From VXOI01 sp965261945 (lineage in GTDB: Bacteria; Chloroflexota; Dehalococcoidia; Lucifugimonadales; UBA3495): 64,000 nucleotides of DNA. The notes below the pieces were generated by a model, which was given only the letters and a program-made list of their open reading frames with translations, made no database searches and was not told the DNA's origin. The translations under genes were made by a program, and so were the position numbers. The stretch is from assembly GCA_965261945.1 (NCBI GenBank), contig CBDHEF010000002.1, positions 1,240,001 through 1,304,000 of the forward strand, in the 5' to 3' direction. How positions within the stretch are numbered: the first letter of the stretch is position 1; every line of letters starts with the position of its first letter. Shown one piece after another: positions 1 through 8,791 of the stretch.

Positions 1-147
1 AACGAATCCCAGTCGAAGCGGAATTCGTCCAATTCTACGGACGACGCAATCACCCGTGAGTCACGTTGGCAGGTCATGCTTATAACTGTGCAGGGGCGGC
101 CCCACAGCCCGCCCCCACCTCACCGGCTCCGGCAACTCGTTTGGAAG

Positions 148-945
148 TCAGCCCAGCCCCCTGGCGCGGAAGATTTCGTTGGCGGCGTCTATGGCGGCGC
201 GGGTGAACGGGATGCCGCCGTAGAATGTGGCCTGGATGAAGACCTCGACGATCTCCTCCGGGGTCAGCCCGATGTGGAGGGCGCCATTGATGTGGCTGCG
301 CAGCGGCCCCTCGCGGCCCAGCACGGACAGGCAGGCCAGGGTGCAGATGGAGCGGTCGGCCAGTTCCAGACCGGGGCGGTTCCAGACCGAACCCCAGTAG
401 TATTCGGTGCTGAGGCGGTTGAAGTCGCGCTCGGCCTGGGTCACCGGGCCGGGGCGGCCTTCCGCAGGCTGGCCCATCAGCTCCTCGCGGCGGGCCGTGC
501 CGCGCTGGTACAGGTCGTCGGGAGTCTCCTCAGGGTCGAAGACCAGTTGCGGCTGGAAATCTATCCCGAGGCCGTCGAACACTTCCTTGGCCACGCCCAT
601 GGCGTTGAAGGCGGTGGGAACCCCGCCGTACCATGAAGCGTGAATCATCACCTCGATGACCTGCTGCGGGGTCAGGCCGAGGTTCAGGGCGTTGCCTACG
701 TGGCGGGTCAACTGATTTTCCCGTTGCAGCACGGTCAGGGCCGAGAGGGTAATCATCTCCCGCCGTTGGATGGCCAGTCCGGGGCGCTGCCAGATGGCGC
801 CGAAGAGCGCCTCTCCGGCAATGCGGTGCAGGTCCGGGGCCACCTCCTGGGAGGCTGGAACCGAGCCGGAGCCGATAGGCCCGCCGCCGACAAACTTGGA
901 GCGGGTCTCCAGACCTTTCTGGAATCGTTCGTTCAGGGTTGTCAT
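148..945 (-). CDS. Two-domain carboxymuconolactone decarboxylase (CMD) family protein
   Basis: The protein is about 265 residues with two CMD-like halves. Each half carries the same pattern: a segment like ALFGAIWQRPGL or YYWGSVWNRPGLE, then LTPQQVIEVMIHASWYGG or LTPEEIVEVFIQATFYGG. The family includes 4-carboxymuconolactone decarboxylase and AhpD-type proteins. The AhpD CxxC redox pair is absent, so a decarboxylase-like or unknown role in aromatic or lactone catabolism is more likely than peroxidase support. I chose the ATG at 945 because GAAGGA lies just upstream; an ATG eight codons earlier would contain that ribosome site. It lies downstream of a flavin monooxygenase and a lactonase on the same strand, which fits a catabolic cluster. 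The family call is firm; the substrate is unknown. Confidence 0.85.
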   Translation of the reverse strand: MTTLNERFQKGLETRSKFVGGGPIGSGSVPASQEVAPDLHRIAGEALFGAIWQRPGLAIQRREMITLSALTVLQRENQLTRHVGNALNLGLTPQQVIEVMIHASWYGGVPTAFNAMGVAKEVFDGLGIDFQPQLVFDPEETPDDLYQRGTARREELMGQPAEGRPGPVTQAERDFNRLSTEYYWGSVWNRPGLELADRSICTLACLSVLGREGPLRSHINGALHIGLTPEEIVEVFIQATFYGGIPFTRAAIDAANEIFRARGLG

Positions 946-1020
946 TTCAATTCCTTCTTTCTCCCTCACTCCGCAGGAAAAAGTCGGGGCGAGGGGGAAC
1001 CGTAAAGCGTCAAGGTATTC

Positions 1021-1074
1021 ACCCTCTCCCTCTCCCTGGGGGAGAGGGGATAATGGAGCCTCCCAGAGGGAGAG
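1021..1074. repeat. CCCTCTCCC/GGGAGAGGG intergenic hairpin repeat
   Basis: A short inverted repeat has arms at 1028-1036 and 1040-1048, followed by a second CTCCCAGAGGGAG palindrome. Related copies sit in other intergenic gaps of this window near 36110, 42607, 44500 and 52935, so this is a dispersed REP-like family. Being between two minus-strand genes, it may also act in RNA processing or termination. Confidence 0.7.
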
Positions 1075-1088
1075 TAGACCTAGAGCGG

Positions 1089-2171
1089 CTAGTTTAGGTG
1101 GGTCACCTTGGGAGCCACCTGCTCCATCAGGAGCCTCTGCGAACGTTGTACGAGGGAATGGTCGTCCGGGTCCTGGGTGATGCCCAGCAGGGTCCCGAAT
1201 CCGCCGGTCTCCTCGTAGGTTTGCTCGATTTTTTCGACTACCTCCGCAGGATCGCCGACAATCCAGATATTCTCCATCATGTAGTCAACGGTGACATCTT
1301 CGTCGGCCATGCCCGGGTCGTTCTTGAGGTGGCCCAAGATGCCGCCAGCCTTGCGGTTCTTCCACTGGTGATCCTCGAAGGGCTTGCCCAAGACGATACG
1401 GGCCTCTTCACGGGCCGATTCCGGGGTCTCACCAACGTAGATGTCGCGGCCCAAGCGGAGTTCGCTGCGGTTGGCAACCCGGCCAGCACTCTCGGCTCCC
1501 TGCTCGCAGGTGTGCCACAGGTCGGGGACGTAGCGGTTGGGCAGGTTGGTCATGGGAATCCAGCCGCGCTGCCCGGCCATGCGGATGGTCTCGGTGTTGG
1601 GCGAGGAGGCGGCCACGCCGATGGGAGGATGCGGGACCTGGTAGGGCTTGAAGTAGAGCCGGCGGCCCAACTCGGCCATTTCCTCCGGTGCGTGTACCTG
1701 GAAGTGCTTGCCCTCATAACCGAACTTGCCGCTGTCGGCGGCCTCCCACAAGCCCAGGATAATCTCCAGCGCCTCACGGCCACGCTCGCGCACGTCATCC
1801 ATGGAATCGTATTCCACGCCGTACAGTTGCAGGTCGGTGGGCAGGGAGCGCAGGCCGATGCCCCAGTAGAGGCGACCGCGCGCCATGTGGTCCAGCATGG
1901 CGATGCGGTGGGCAGTATCCACAGGATGATGCAGGGGCAGCATGGTAACGCCGGTGCCGAGGATGATGTTCTTGGTGAGCGCGAGGGCCTGGGCGATAAT
2001 CAGCTCCGGCACCGGGGCGTTCTCCCACGTCTCGGTGATGTGCTCACCAACCCACGCCTCCCGTACGCCCAGCCTGTCGGCTTGGACGATCAGCTCAATG
2101 TCGCGGTCATAGGAATCAGAGGGCGAGCGCCGCGGCGGGTGCAGCGGCATCATAAACAGTCCGAATTCCAT
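1089..2171 (-). CDS. LLM-class flavin-dependent monooxygenase
   Basis: A 360-residue bacterial-luciferase-fold (TIM barrel) oxidoreductase that would use reduced flavin from a separate reductase. The N terminus MEFGLFMMPLHPPRR, the early WVGEHITETWE segment, HHPVDTAHRIAMLDHMARGR and GIGLRSLPTD are typical of this family, and the length is normal. It resembles the enzyme at 23570-24655 in the start motif (GLFMMP.HPP.R) and the C-terminal GGFGTLL segment, so the two are likely paralogs. The start is the ATG at 2171 with an AGGAG-like site upstream. It is grouped with a CMD protein, a SMP-30 lactonase and a cupin on the same strand. The substrate cannot be read from sequence. Confidence 0.92.
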   Translation of the reverse strand: MEFGLFMMPLHPPRRSPSDSYDRDIELIVQADRLGVREAWVGEHITETWENAPVPELIIAQALALTKNIILGTGVTMLPLHHPVDTAHRIAMLDHMARGRLYWGIGLRSLPTDLQLYGVEYDSMDDVRERGREALEIILGLWEAADSGKFGYEGKHFQVHAPEEMAELGRRLYFKPYQVPHPPIGVAASSPNTETIRMAGQRGWIPMTNLPNRYVPDLWHTCEQGAESAGRVANRSELRLGRDIYVGETPESAREEARIVLGKPFEDHQWKNRKAGGILGHLKNDPGMADEDVTVDYMMENIWIVGDPAEVVEKIEQTYEETGGFGTLLGITQDPDDHSLVQRSQRLLMEQVAPKVTHLN

Positions 2172-2239
2172 TGGGGTTCCTCCAGTATCTCCTTTAGTGT
2201 GTTCCGTCCCTCAAGTGTTGATGCGTTCCCCTCGCCCGA

Positions 2240-3148
2240 TTATGGCTTGGGAGTGGGGACCGGGATGCCTGGGACATTGATTTGCACTGACCAGAGCTTG
2301 TCCCAACTGGTGAAGAACAGCGTTTTCCAGTCGCCGCCGCCGAAGCACATATTGGTGTGCAGCGGCGCGCCGGTCTCGATAGCGCCCAGGTGCTTACCCG
2401 ACGGGTCTATGATCCAGATTCCGCCCGAGCCGCCGACATAGACGTTGCCTTCGGTGTCCACCTTCATACCGTCGGGGATACCGGGGCGGTCGCCCAGGTT
2501 GAAGCTGAAGACGCGGCTGGTGGCAAGCGCCAGCGTTCCGTTGGGCTGCACGTCGAAGGCCCGCAGGTGGCCGCGCCGGGAGTCTATGACGTACAGCACG
2601 CTCTCATCGGGCGAGAAGGCCAGCCCGTTTGGGCCGACGTAATCGCGCACCAACAGCGTAATCGTCCCCAGGTCGGGGGAGACGCGGTAGACACCGGGGA
2701 AGTTTAGGTCGAATTGCGTCTGCACCGGCATCCCCGCGTTGGGGTCGGTGAAGTAGATTGCGCCGTCGGACTTGACCACCACGTCGTTGGGGCGGTTCAG
2801 CGGACGGCCCTGGAAGCTGTTGGCAACGACGGTGATGGAGCCGTCGGGCTCCTGACGCGAGACGCGGCGGCCGTCGTGCTCCGCGGCAACGAGGCGGCCC
2901 CGGGGGTCGCGGGTCAGGCCGTTGGCGCGGTTGGTGGGCTCGCTGAACAACGATACCCCTTCGCCCTCGGCCCACTTCATCCGCCGGTTGTTGTGAATAT
3001 CGCTGAAGAGCAGGTAATTGCCCTCCTGCCACCATACCGGGCCTTCCGCTGGCCCCTGTTCGCCGCCGAATCCGCCACCCAGTTCGTTGATGGGCTGCGA
3101 TGTCGAGATAATCCGCTCCAGCGCGGGGTCGTGCGCCACGATAGGCAT
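2240..3148 (-). CDS. SMP-30/gluconolactonase/LRE-family lactonase
   Basis: About 302 residues forming a six-bladed beta-propeller family known for lactone hydrolysis with a bound divalent metal. Seen: EGPVWW near the start (metal-ligand Glu of the family), NRPNDVVV, NGLAFSPDES and DGMKVDTEGNVYVGG, the last carrying the usual Asp/Asn metal and catalytic positions. I preferred the ATG at 3148, which has GGAGGT upstream, over the one at 3187. No signal peptide is apparent, so it should be cytoplasmic. It follows a cupin gene and precedes the LLM monooxygenase on the same strand; a lactone product of the oxygenase would be a natural substrate, but that is inference. Confidence 0.88.
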   Translation of the reverse strand: MPIVAHDPALERIISTSQPINELGGGFGGEQGPAEGPVWWQEGNYLLFSDIHNNRRMKWAEGEGVSLFSEPTNRANGLTRDPRGRLVAAEHDGRRVSRQEPDGSITVVANSFQGRPLNRPNDVVVKSDGAIYFTDPNAGMPVQTQFDLNFPGVYRVSPDLGTITLLVRDYVGPNGLAFSPDESVLYVIDSRRGHLRAFDVQPNGTLALATSRVFSFNLGDRPGIPDGMKVDTEGNVYVGGSGGIWIIDPSGKHLGAIETGAPLHTNMCFGGGDWKTLFFTSWDKLWSVQINVPGIPVPTPKP

Positions 3149-3222
3149 AATTACCTCCGGCTCCTTTCCTGCCTTGGACCAGCTCACCGTATCCTACTCC
3201 CAAAGTGCAGGGGACTCTCCCG

Positions 3223-3561
3223 CTAATCGGACAGCGGAACCGTGGCCGTTACCCTGGGCCGCTCGCCCACGGCGCGGGTGGTGTGACCGTGGCCGGTGAG
3301 GTCTTCGGCCAGCATGGCGTGGCCGGGGCCGAAGCGGTGCAAAGTCCCGTCGCCGAGGCCGATTTCCACCTCGCCCTCCAGCGTGATTACGAACTGGCGG
3401 TGCGGTGCAGTGTGCCAGTCGCTGAAGTAGCCTGGCTCAAAGGTGCGGAAGATTATCCCGGTGGTGGATTGCAGGGCTACCAGCTCCGGGTGTGATTCCG
3501 GGCTAATTTCTTCGATGTGGGATTGTCCGTCGTCGCCGGTGTAAAGTCGGGCAATGCTCAT
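3223..3561 (-). CDS. Small cupin-domain protein
   Basis: A 112-residue single-domain cupin. The core runs from about residue 38 to 100 and includes FSDWHTAPHRQFVITLEGEVEI, with two His in the first cupin motif, and the second motif around DGTLHRFGPGHAMLAEDLTGHGH. These can hold a metal. A GGAGG site is placed just upstream of the ATG at 3561. It is the first gene of the minus-strand catabolic run (cupin, lactonase, LLM enzyme, CMD protein). The function is not identifiable beyond fold: dioxygenase, isomerase or sensory roles all occur in small cupins. Confidence 0.8.
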   Translation of the reverse strand: MSIARLYTGDDGQSHIEEISPESHPELVALQSTTGIIFRTFEPGYFSDWHTAPHRQFVITLEGEVEIGLGDGTLHRFGPGHAMLAEDLTGHGHTTRAVGERPRVTATVPLSD

Positions 3562-3705
3562 TTTCCCTCCAGCTTAATTTCGTGTAATTTTTGCCAGTGT
3601 AGCCGCGCCGGGGCCGTGCGTCAAAGCGGCGACCCCGGAATCATTCTTGTGCCTCATCCAGAGGCTGACTTTCGCCAATTGCCCTGCGGGACAGTTGCGC
3701 CGCGA

Positions 3706-3748
3706 AAAAAGCAGGCGGCCACTGTCCCCGCTAAAACCGTGGCCGCCT
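3706..3748 (-). terminator. Intrinsic terminator of the PstS gene
   Basis: The arms AGGCGGCCAC (3713-3722) and GTGGCCGCCT (3739-3748) form a perfect 10-bp stem. Read on the minus strand it is followed by GCTTTTTTCG, the U-tract of a factor-independent terminator, about 20 bases after the PstS stop. Confidence 0.85.
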
Positions 3749-3767
3749 TGCCTTGAGGGCCGATGGA

Positions 3768-4904
3768 TTACTGTGAGGCCAGGAGCACTTCCTCGACGGT
3801 GCCGTGCATCCGTTCGTCGCCGCCGAAGGCAGCGCCGCTCGTGCCGTTCTGGAACTTGGCCAAGGCCAGGTCGTAGATGGTGTCCGGGAAGGGGATGTAT
3901 CCCGTCTCGCTGACCAACTGCCGATTGCCCTTGTCCAGGTAGAACTCAACAAACGCCCTGATGTGTTCCTCGTTCAACGCATCGGCAGACACGTAGATGA
4001 AGAGCGGGCGCGACAGCGGCGAATAGGCGCCGTTGTTGATAGTCTCCTCGGTGGGGGTTATGCAGCCGGAGCCGCCGTCAACGGACAACAGCCTCAGGCG
4101 GTCGGCGTTCTCGGCGTAGTAGGCGTATCCGAAGTAGCCGAGCGCCCCTTGGTCGCCGCCAATCCCGGTAACCAGAACGTTGTCGTCCTCGCTGGGCAGG
4201 AAGTCGCCGCGCGAAGCCCCGCCTGCCCCATTGACTACCTCGGTAAAGTAGTCAAAGGTGCCGGAGTCGGTGCCAGGGGCGTACAGACGAAGATCTTCGT
4301 CTGGCCAGCCATCTCTCACCTGGCTCCACTTCGTCACCTGCCCTTCTGCATCGGGACCCCAGACCGTATGCAATTCGTCGATGGTCATGCACTCGACGAA
4401 GTCGTTCTTCGGATTGACCATGACGCTGACTCCGTCGATAGCGACGGGCAGCTCGATGTACTCGATATCGTTCTCAGCGCAGAGGTCCACCTCAGACTGC
4501 TTGATTGGCCGCGAAGCGTCAGTGATGATGGTCTCCCCGGCGCAGAACTTTTTGAAGCCGCCTCCGGTGCCGGACACGCCCACGGTGATCCTGACGTTGC
4601 CGCCGGTGGCGTTGCCGAATTCCTCGGCCATTGCTTCGGTAATGGGGAATACCGTGCTGGAGCCGTCAATGCTGATGTCTCCGGTCAATTGGGCCACCCG
4701 ATCGGGGGCCGTGGCGGGCGCAGGCGTATTGGTGGGTTCGGCGCTCGAAGGTTGCGACGAACCCGTCGACGACGAGGCGGCTGTGGGGACTTCCGTAGCA
4801 TCGCCGCCGCCGCACCCGACGACGGCCAGCAACAGTACGCCGGCCAGCAACAGGATGGAGAGAGCCACAAAGTTTGCGGGAACCTTGTTCAGGTTGAGGT
4901 GCAT
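3768..4904 (-). CDS. PstS-family phosphate-binding lipoprotein
   Basis: A 378-residue periplasmic-type substrate-binding protein. An N-terminal hydrophobic segment ends in a lipobox (LAVVGC), followed by a Gly/Ser/Thr/Pro-rich tether to about residue 70. The mature domain opens with ISIDGSSTVFPITEAMAEEF, the PstS phosphate-loop signature, followed by GTGGGFKKFCAGE and later GTDSGTFDYF, both normal phosphate-contact regions. The C terminus KGNRQLVSETGYIPFP is also typical. Family members deliver phosphate to PstCAB, but no pstC, pstA, pstB or phoU is seen here, so this is an orphan copy. A strong terminator follows at 3706-3748. Regulation by phosphate starvation is likely from family knowledge; no Pho box was identified. 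Confidence 0.92.
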   Translation of the reverse strand: MHLNLNKVPANFVALSILLLAGVLLLAVVGCGGGDATEVPTAASSSTGSSQPSSAEPTNTPAPATAPDRVAQLTGDISIDGSSTVFPITEAMAEEFGNATGGNVRITVGVSGTGGGFKKFCAGETIITDASRPIKQSEVDLCAENDIEYIELPVAIDGVSVMVNPKNDFVECMTIDELHTVWGPDAEGQVTKWSQVRDGWPDEDLRLYAPGTDSGTFDYFTEVVNGAGGASRGDFLPSEDDNVLVTGIGGDQGALGYFGYAYYAENADRLRLLSVDGGSGCITPTEETINNGAYSPLSRPLFIYVSADALNEEHIRAFVEFYLDKGNRQLVSETGYIPFPDTIYDLALAKFQNGTSGAAFGGDERMHGTVEEVLLASQ

Positions 4905-5250
4905 CTATCCTCCATCCTCCGATAAAACTTTTTAGTGCCGCCGGCCCTTACTCAGAGAGGCAATTGAGCAATTATCCGACGCCGAAGAACACAGCGCCAA
5001 TGGCGCAATAATCCGACGGTATCCTATGCAATGACGACTTCGGTCCATTATTTGGGTGTTTTAGGTGTATTTGTATATTACATGATTGTAATCCGTCGTT
5101 ATCGGATCAGGCTCCAACAGGCTTGGAAAGTCTACGGAGCGGAATTTTCGGACAACCCAGGCCACCATCGTGGGCAACAAAGAAGCCCCGAAAAATCGGG
5201 GCCTGAAGGGAACATTGAGAGGGTAGAAATTGGGTCGCCCCATTCGGGAT
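4905..5250. other. Intergenic region upstream of the PstS gene
   Basis: About 350 bases without a convincing gene. It is AT-richer than its surroundings and probably holds the PstS promoter. A short hairpin GCCCCGAAAAATCGGGGC lies near 5186-5203. Open frames here (for example 5031-5252 on plus) have no recognisable domain or ribosome site and cross this hairpin, so I do not call them. Confidence 0.5.
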
Positions 5251-5286
5251 AAAAAGAAAGCCTCTAAACGGTAGAGGCTTTTTCTG
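5251..5286. terminator. Bidirectional intrinsic terminator
   Basis: The sequence AAAAAGAAAGCCTCTA, loop, TAGAGGCTTTTT has an 8-bp stem (5259-5266 with 5272-5279) flanked by an A-tract and a T-tract. It lies just after the end of the minus-strand oligopeptide ATPase genes and can stop transcription from either side. Confidence 0.85.
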
Positions 5287-5313
5287 ATGGCTGGAAGCAA
5301 CGTTGTCAACTCC

Positions 5314-6282
5314 CTAGTATAGGTGGCAACTGACCAAATGTCCGCCGCCTACATCTTGTTGGACCGGCACATCCACAGAGCAGCGGTCCATGGCAAACGG
5401 GCATCTGGGATGGAATCTGCATCCCGCCGGCGGATTGATGGGCGACGGCACTTCGCCCTGCAGCACAATTTCCTCCCGCACGTCGTCTGGATGGGAGGGT
5501 AGCGCGGCGGAAAAGAGCGCCTTCGTGTATGGGTGCAGAGGGTTCTGGTACAATTCTTCAGTGGGACTGTATTCGACAATCTGGCCCAAATACATCACTG
5601 CCGTCTGCTGCGCCATATAGCGCACGGTGGCGAGATTGTGGGCCACCAGCAAGTAGGCCACGCCGGTCTCCTGCTGGAGGTCGACCAGCAGGTTCATGAC
5701 TTGGGCGCGAATGGACACGTCGAGAGCCGACACCGGCTCGTCCAGAATAATCAGCTTTGGGTAGGACGCCAAGGCGCTGGCCACGGCCACGCGCTGCCGC
5801 TGACCGCCGCTGAACTCGTGGGGATAGAGGTCGGCTTGAGCCTTGCGCAGGCCCACCTGATTCATCACCTCTTCCACCCGGTCGTCGCGCTCCTTGTTGG
5901 TTACATCCCGGTTCACCACCAAGGCTTCGGAAACTATGTCGCGCACTCGCATCCGGGGGCTGAGGGAAGACCACGGGTCCTGGAAAACCGCCTGCACCTG
6001 GGTCCGGTAATCCTTGAGTTCCGGGCCGCGAAAATCCTTGATGTCCTTTCCGCTGAGGTAGATGCTGCCGCCGGTGGGTTCTTCCAGGCGCAACACCAGC
6101 TTGGACGTGGTGGTCTTGCCGCATCCGGATTCGCCCACCAGCCCCAGCGTCTCACCTTCGTTGATGCTGAAACTGATGCCGTCCACCGCCTGCACATAGC
6201 CGACGGTCTTCATCATTATCAGCCCCTTGGTAACGGGGAAATACTTGGTGAGATTATCCGCCCGCAGCAATTCCGTGGGCAT
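5314..6282 (-). CDS. Oligopeptide/dipeptide ABC transporter ATP-binding protein (OppF/DppF type)
   Basis: A ~322-residue ABC ATPase. Walker A GESGCGKTT is near residue 47, the Q-loop AVFQDPWSSLSPRM is at about 90, the signature SGGQRQRVAVA near 155, Walker B LIILDEPVSALD near 175 and the switch His in VAHNLATVRY. The C-terminal extension NPLHPYTKALFSAALP and the cysteine pair in PAGCRFHPRCPFA are the oligo_HPY region specific to OppD/OppF subunits. I start it at the second ATG (6282), 4 bases after the OppD-like stop; the annotated longer start would overlap that gene. It powers import with the adjacent ATPase, but the permease and binding-protein genes are not in the window. Confidence 0.93.
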   Translation of the reverse strand: MPTELLRADNLTKYFPVTKGLIMMKTVGYVQAVDGISFSINEGETLGLVGESGCGKTTTSKLVLRLEEPTGGSIYLSGKDIKDFRGPELKDYRTQVQAVFQDPWSSLSPRMRVRDIVSEALVVNRDVTNKERDDRVEEVMNQVGLRKAQADLYPHEFSGGQRQRVAVASALASYPKLIILDEPVSALDVSIRAQVMNLLVDLQQETGVAYLLVAHNLATVRYMAQQTAVMYLGQIVEYSPTEELYQNPLHPYTKALFSAALPSHPDDVREEIVLQGEVPSPINPPAGCRFHPRCPFAMDRCSVDVPVQQDVGGGHLVSCHLY

Positions 6283-6286
6283 CTGG

Positions 6287-7309
6287 TTACTCCCTCTGTC
6301 CGGCAAGGGCAGTTTCCGACCATGACGGATCCAACATCCAGCAGTTGGCGGTATGCCCTACCTCTACTTGGGTGGTTTCGGGGTACTCCCTGTGGCAAAT
6401 ATCCTGAGCGTGCTGGCAGCGCTCTGCGAAACGGCATCCCTCCGGCAGGTCATACAGCGCAGGCGGCTGGCCGTCAATGGCGAAGAGACGGTCTGTTTTC
6501 TCCATCTGGGGAACTGATGCCATCAGTGTCTGAGTATACGGGTGCTGGGGTCGATTAAACAAGTCCCTGACACCGGCGTCTTCCACCACACGCCCGGCAT
6601 ACATCACCGCCACCCGGTCGCACATCCGGGCCACGATGCCGAAATCGTGGGTGATGAAGATTATGGCCAGTCCCGTCTCGGCCTGGATATCCTTCAACAG
6701 GCGCAGATACTGGAGCTGGATGGTGACGTCCAATGCGGTGGTGGGCTCGTCGGCAATGATGACCTTGGGGGCGCAGGATATGGCGATGGCGCCGATAACC
6801 CGCTGCTTCATCCCGCCGCTCATCTGGTGGGGAAAGTCGTCCATCCGGCGCTCCGGGGCCGCCACGCGCACGCCGCGCAACGCATCCACGGCACGCCCCA
6901 GCAGTTCCTTTCGGCCACCCGACTGGTGGATTCCCAGCGCCTCCAGCAACTGGTTGCCGATGGTGAACACCGGGTTCAAGGAAGTCTGCGGGTCCTGCAA
7001 TATCATGGAGATCTTGCGGCCCCGTACCTGGCGCATTTCCCTTTCGGTCTTGTCGACCAGGTTCTCGCCGTCCAGGATAATCTCACCGGACACTATCTGC
7101 GCCGCAGGCCTGGGGATGAGGCGGAGCAGCGAAAGGGCGGTCATTGTCTTGCCGCAGCCCGACTCCCCAACGATGCCCAAGGTCTCTCCCTCGCGCAAGG
7201 AGAAACTGACCCCGTCTACCGCCTTGGTGGTGCCCCAGCGGTTGAAGAAATACGTGTGGAGGTCTTTTACCTCCAGAACCGTATCGCCAAAGTTTGAAGC
7301 GATGACCAC
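6287..7309 (-). CDS. Oligopeptide/dipeptide ABC transporter ATP-binding protein (OppD/DppD type)
   Basis: 340 residues. Walker A GESGCGKTMTALSLL is near residue 56, the Q-loop ILQDPQTSLNPVF near 105, the signature MSGGMKQRV near 163, Walker B VIIADEPTTALD near 183 and the H-loop IFITHDFGIV near 215. The C-terminal oligo_HPY region (NRPQHPYTQTLMASVP and EGCRFAERCQHA) places it with OppD. It is the upstream partner of the OppF-like gene, 4 bases apart. In standard operons these two follow a binding protein and two permeases. Here the upstream side is a short non-coding gap and then an IS630 element, so the rest of the operon is absent, either lost or encoded elsewhere. Confidence 0.93.
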   Translation of the reverse strand: MVIASNFGDTVLEVKDLHTYFFNRWGTTKAVDGVSFSLREGETLGIVGESGCGKTMTALSLLRLIPRPAAQIVSGEIILDGENLVDKTEREMRQVRGRKISMILQDPQTSLNPVFTIGNQLLEALGIHQSGGRKELLGRAVDALRGVRVAAPERRMDDFPHQMSGGMKQRVIGAIAISCAPKVIIADEPTTALDVTIQLQYLRLLKDIQAETGLAIIFITHDFGIVARMCDRVAVMYAGRVVEDAGVRDLFNRPQHPYTQTLMASVPQMEKTDRLFAIDGQPPALYDLPEGCRFAERCQHAQDICHREYPETTQVEVGHTANCWMLDPSWSETALAGQRE

Positions 7310-7416
7310 ACCTCTTGCCTTGTCGCGTCTTGGTTCCCAGCGGTATGCCTTGTATTACACACCGTCTGGGCCCTTCCATCAACGATTGTAAAGTAGTTAA
7401 CACAAGGAGGGAATCT

Positions 7417-7562
7417 ATGTCAAGCGTCTGGCGGAGGTCGAGTCGATTTCAAAATTAAGCGCCCGCCAAGCTACCCGAGTGCCGGAAAACCCGCACACCC
7501 CCGAGGAGCAGGCAAAGATGCGGCAGACTACTCTCAAGTACAAAGCATTCACCTCCAAGTCC
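7417..7562 (+). pseudogene. 5' fragment of an unknown gene cut by IS630
   Basis: A strong AAGGAGG site (7404-7410) precedes an ATG at 7417, but the frame stops after 13 codons. A neighbouring frame stays open for about 48 codons (RLAEVESISKLSARQATRVP and onward) up to the IS630 boundary at 7563. The simplest reading is a gene start with one indel, then truncated by the insertion. I recognise no family. Confidence 0.35.
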
Positions 7563-7564
7563 TA

Positions 7565-8787
7565 ATACTACTTCCAGATAGATTTGTAAGAATATGAGGA
7601 GGCAGTCATACTTGGGTATGATCTTTCTGTGGGGAAGTATCCAGACATGGCTGCCATCAAGTATAAAGTCAAGCTGGCTGAATCCGAACGCTCCCGTCTC
7701 AATGAGGTTTCCCACCGGGGCAAGCCGTCCCGGGGCAAGCCGTCAGTCCGCACCGTCAAGCGGGCGCTGGCGCTGCTCAAAGCAGATGAAGGACTACGGG
7801 ACGGTGAGATAGCCGGTGCGCTTTTGATCAACGCCGCTACCGTTGCCAGAGTGCGGAAGCGGTTCGTCGGGGAAGGACTTGAGGCCGCCATCAATGACAA
7901 GCCACGGCCGGGCCGGGAGCGCAAGTTGGACGGCAGGCAGGAAGCGCACCTGGTTGCCATCGCGTGCAGCAGTCCACCCGAAGGACATGTGAACTGGACG
8001 CTCCATCTGCTGGCGGACAAGGTGGTGGAGATGGAGTTTGCCGGGAGCATTTCCCTGGAGACGGTGCGCCGGATACTCAAAAAAACGAACTCAAGCCGTG
8101 GCGGAAAAAGGAATGGTGCATCCCCAAGCTGAGCGGGGAGTTCGTCGCCCGGATGGAAGACGTGCTGGACCTTTATCACGAAGAGTACGGCCCAGAGCGT
8201 CCGGTGGTGTGTTTTGACGAGACCTCCAAGCAGTTGCCCGGGGATGTGCGGCCTCCCATTGAGGCCGCTCCTGGACGGGTGGAGCGCTATGACACCGGGT
8301 ACCAGCGAAACGGAACCCGGAATCTGTTCATGTTCTGTGAACCGAAGGGTGGGTGGAGGCACGCCGAGGTGACTGGGCGCCGGACTGCTGTGGACTTCGC
8401 TCAACAGATGAAGTGGCTGGTGGACGAGGCATATCCTGACGCCCCAGCGATCCGGCTGGTCCTGGACAATCTCAACACCCGCAAGCCCGGCTCGCTCTAC
8501 GAAGCGTTTGCGCCGTCCGAGGCGCGCCGCATAGCCAAACGCCTGGAACTTCACCACACACCCAATCACGGAAGCTGGCTGAACATGGCTGAAATCGAAT
8601 TGAGCGTCTTCAGCAGACAGTGTCTGAACCGCCGGCCCGGCGATGAAGCGTTGCTGAGACGGGAGGCAGCGGCCCTCGAACGCGAGCGCAACGCAGCAAA
8701 ATCAGTCATAGACTGGCGGTTTTCCACCCAGGACGCTCGCAGTAAGCTCAAACATATATATCCAATAGATTTAAATTGAAACGGTAC
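7565..8787 (+). mobile_element. IS630-family insertion sequence
   Basis: The element is bounded by TA dinucleotides at 7563-7564 and 8788-8789, as expected for IS630/Tc1-mariner elements that duplicate TA. The ends are imperfect inverted repeats: the left begins ATACTACTTCCAGATAGATT, the right (read inward) GTACCGTTTCAATTTAAATC. It contains one transposase read in two frames. Confidence 0.75.
7647..8779 (+). CDS. IS630-family transposase, joined by a -1 frameshift
   Basis: Frame one (from the ATG at 7647 to 8132) encodes the helix-turn-helix half, including TVKRALALLKADEGLRDGEI and AATVARVRKRF. Frame two (from about 8087) encodes the catalytic half. The DDE triad is readable: FDET (near 8217), LVLDNLN (near 8460) and HGSWLNMAEIE (near 8570). 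The switch falls at CTCAAAAAAACG (about 8079-8090): a -1 slip on the seven-A run gives a continuous product running LKKNELKPWRKKEW. IS elements do use A-runs for programmed frameshifting, so it may be functional; a simple indel mutation or sequencing error is the alternative. The product should move the IS by cut-and-paste into TA sites. Confidence 0.8.
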
Positions 8788-8791
8788 TAGG

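Noticed and set aside
1..147. A gene at the window start
   Set aside because: Plus-strand frames here run antisense into the CMD gene, and no minus-strand frame has a domain. It could be part of a gene lying outside the window, but nothing is supportable.
1098..2441. A 447-codon plus-strand frame over the LLM monooxygenase
   Set aside because: It runs exactly antisense to a well-supported enzyme and beyond it into a lactonase gene; codon-position GC bias explains it.
5031..5252. Small plus-strand frame upstream of PstS
   Set aside because: It begins with a plausible hydrophobic stretch but crosses a hairpin, ends in low-complexity sequence and has no Shine-Dalgarno site. It is treated as intergenic.
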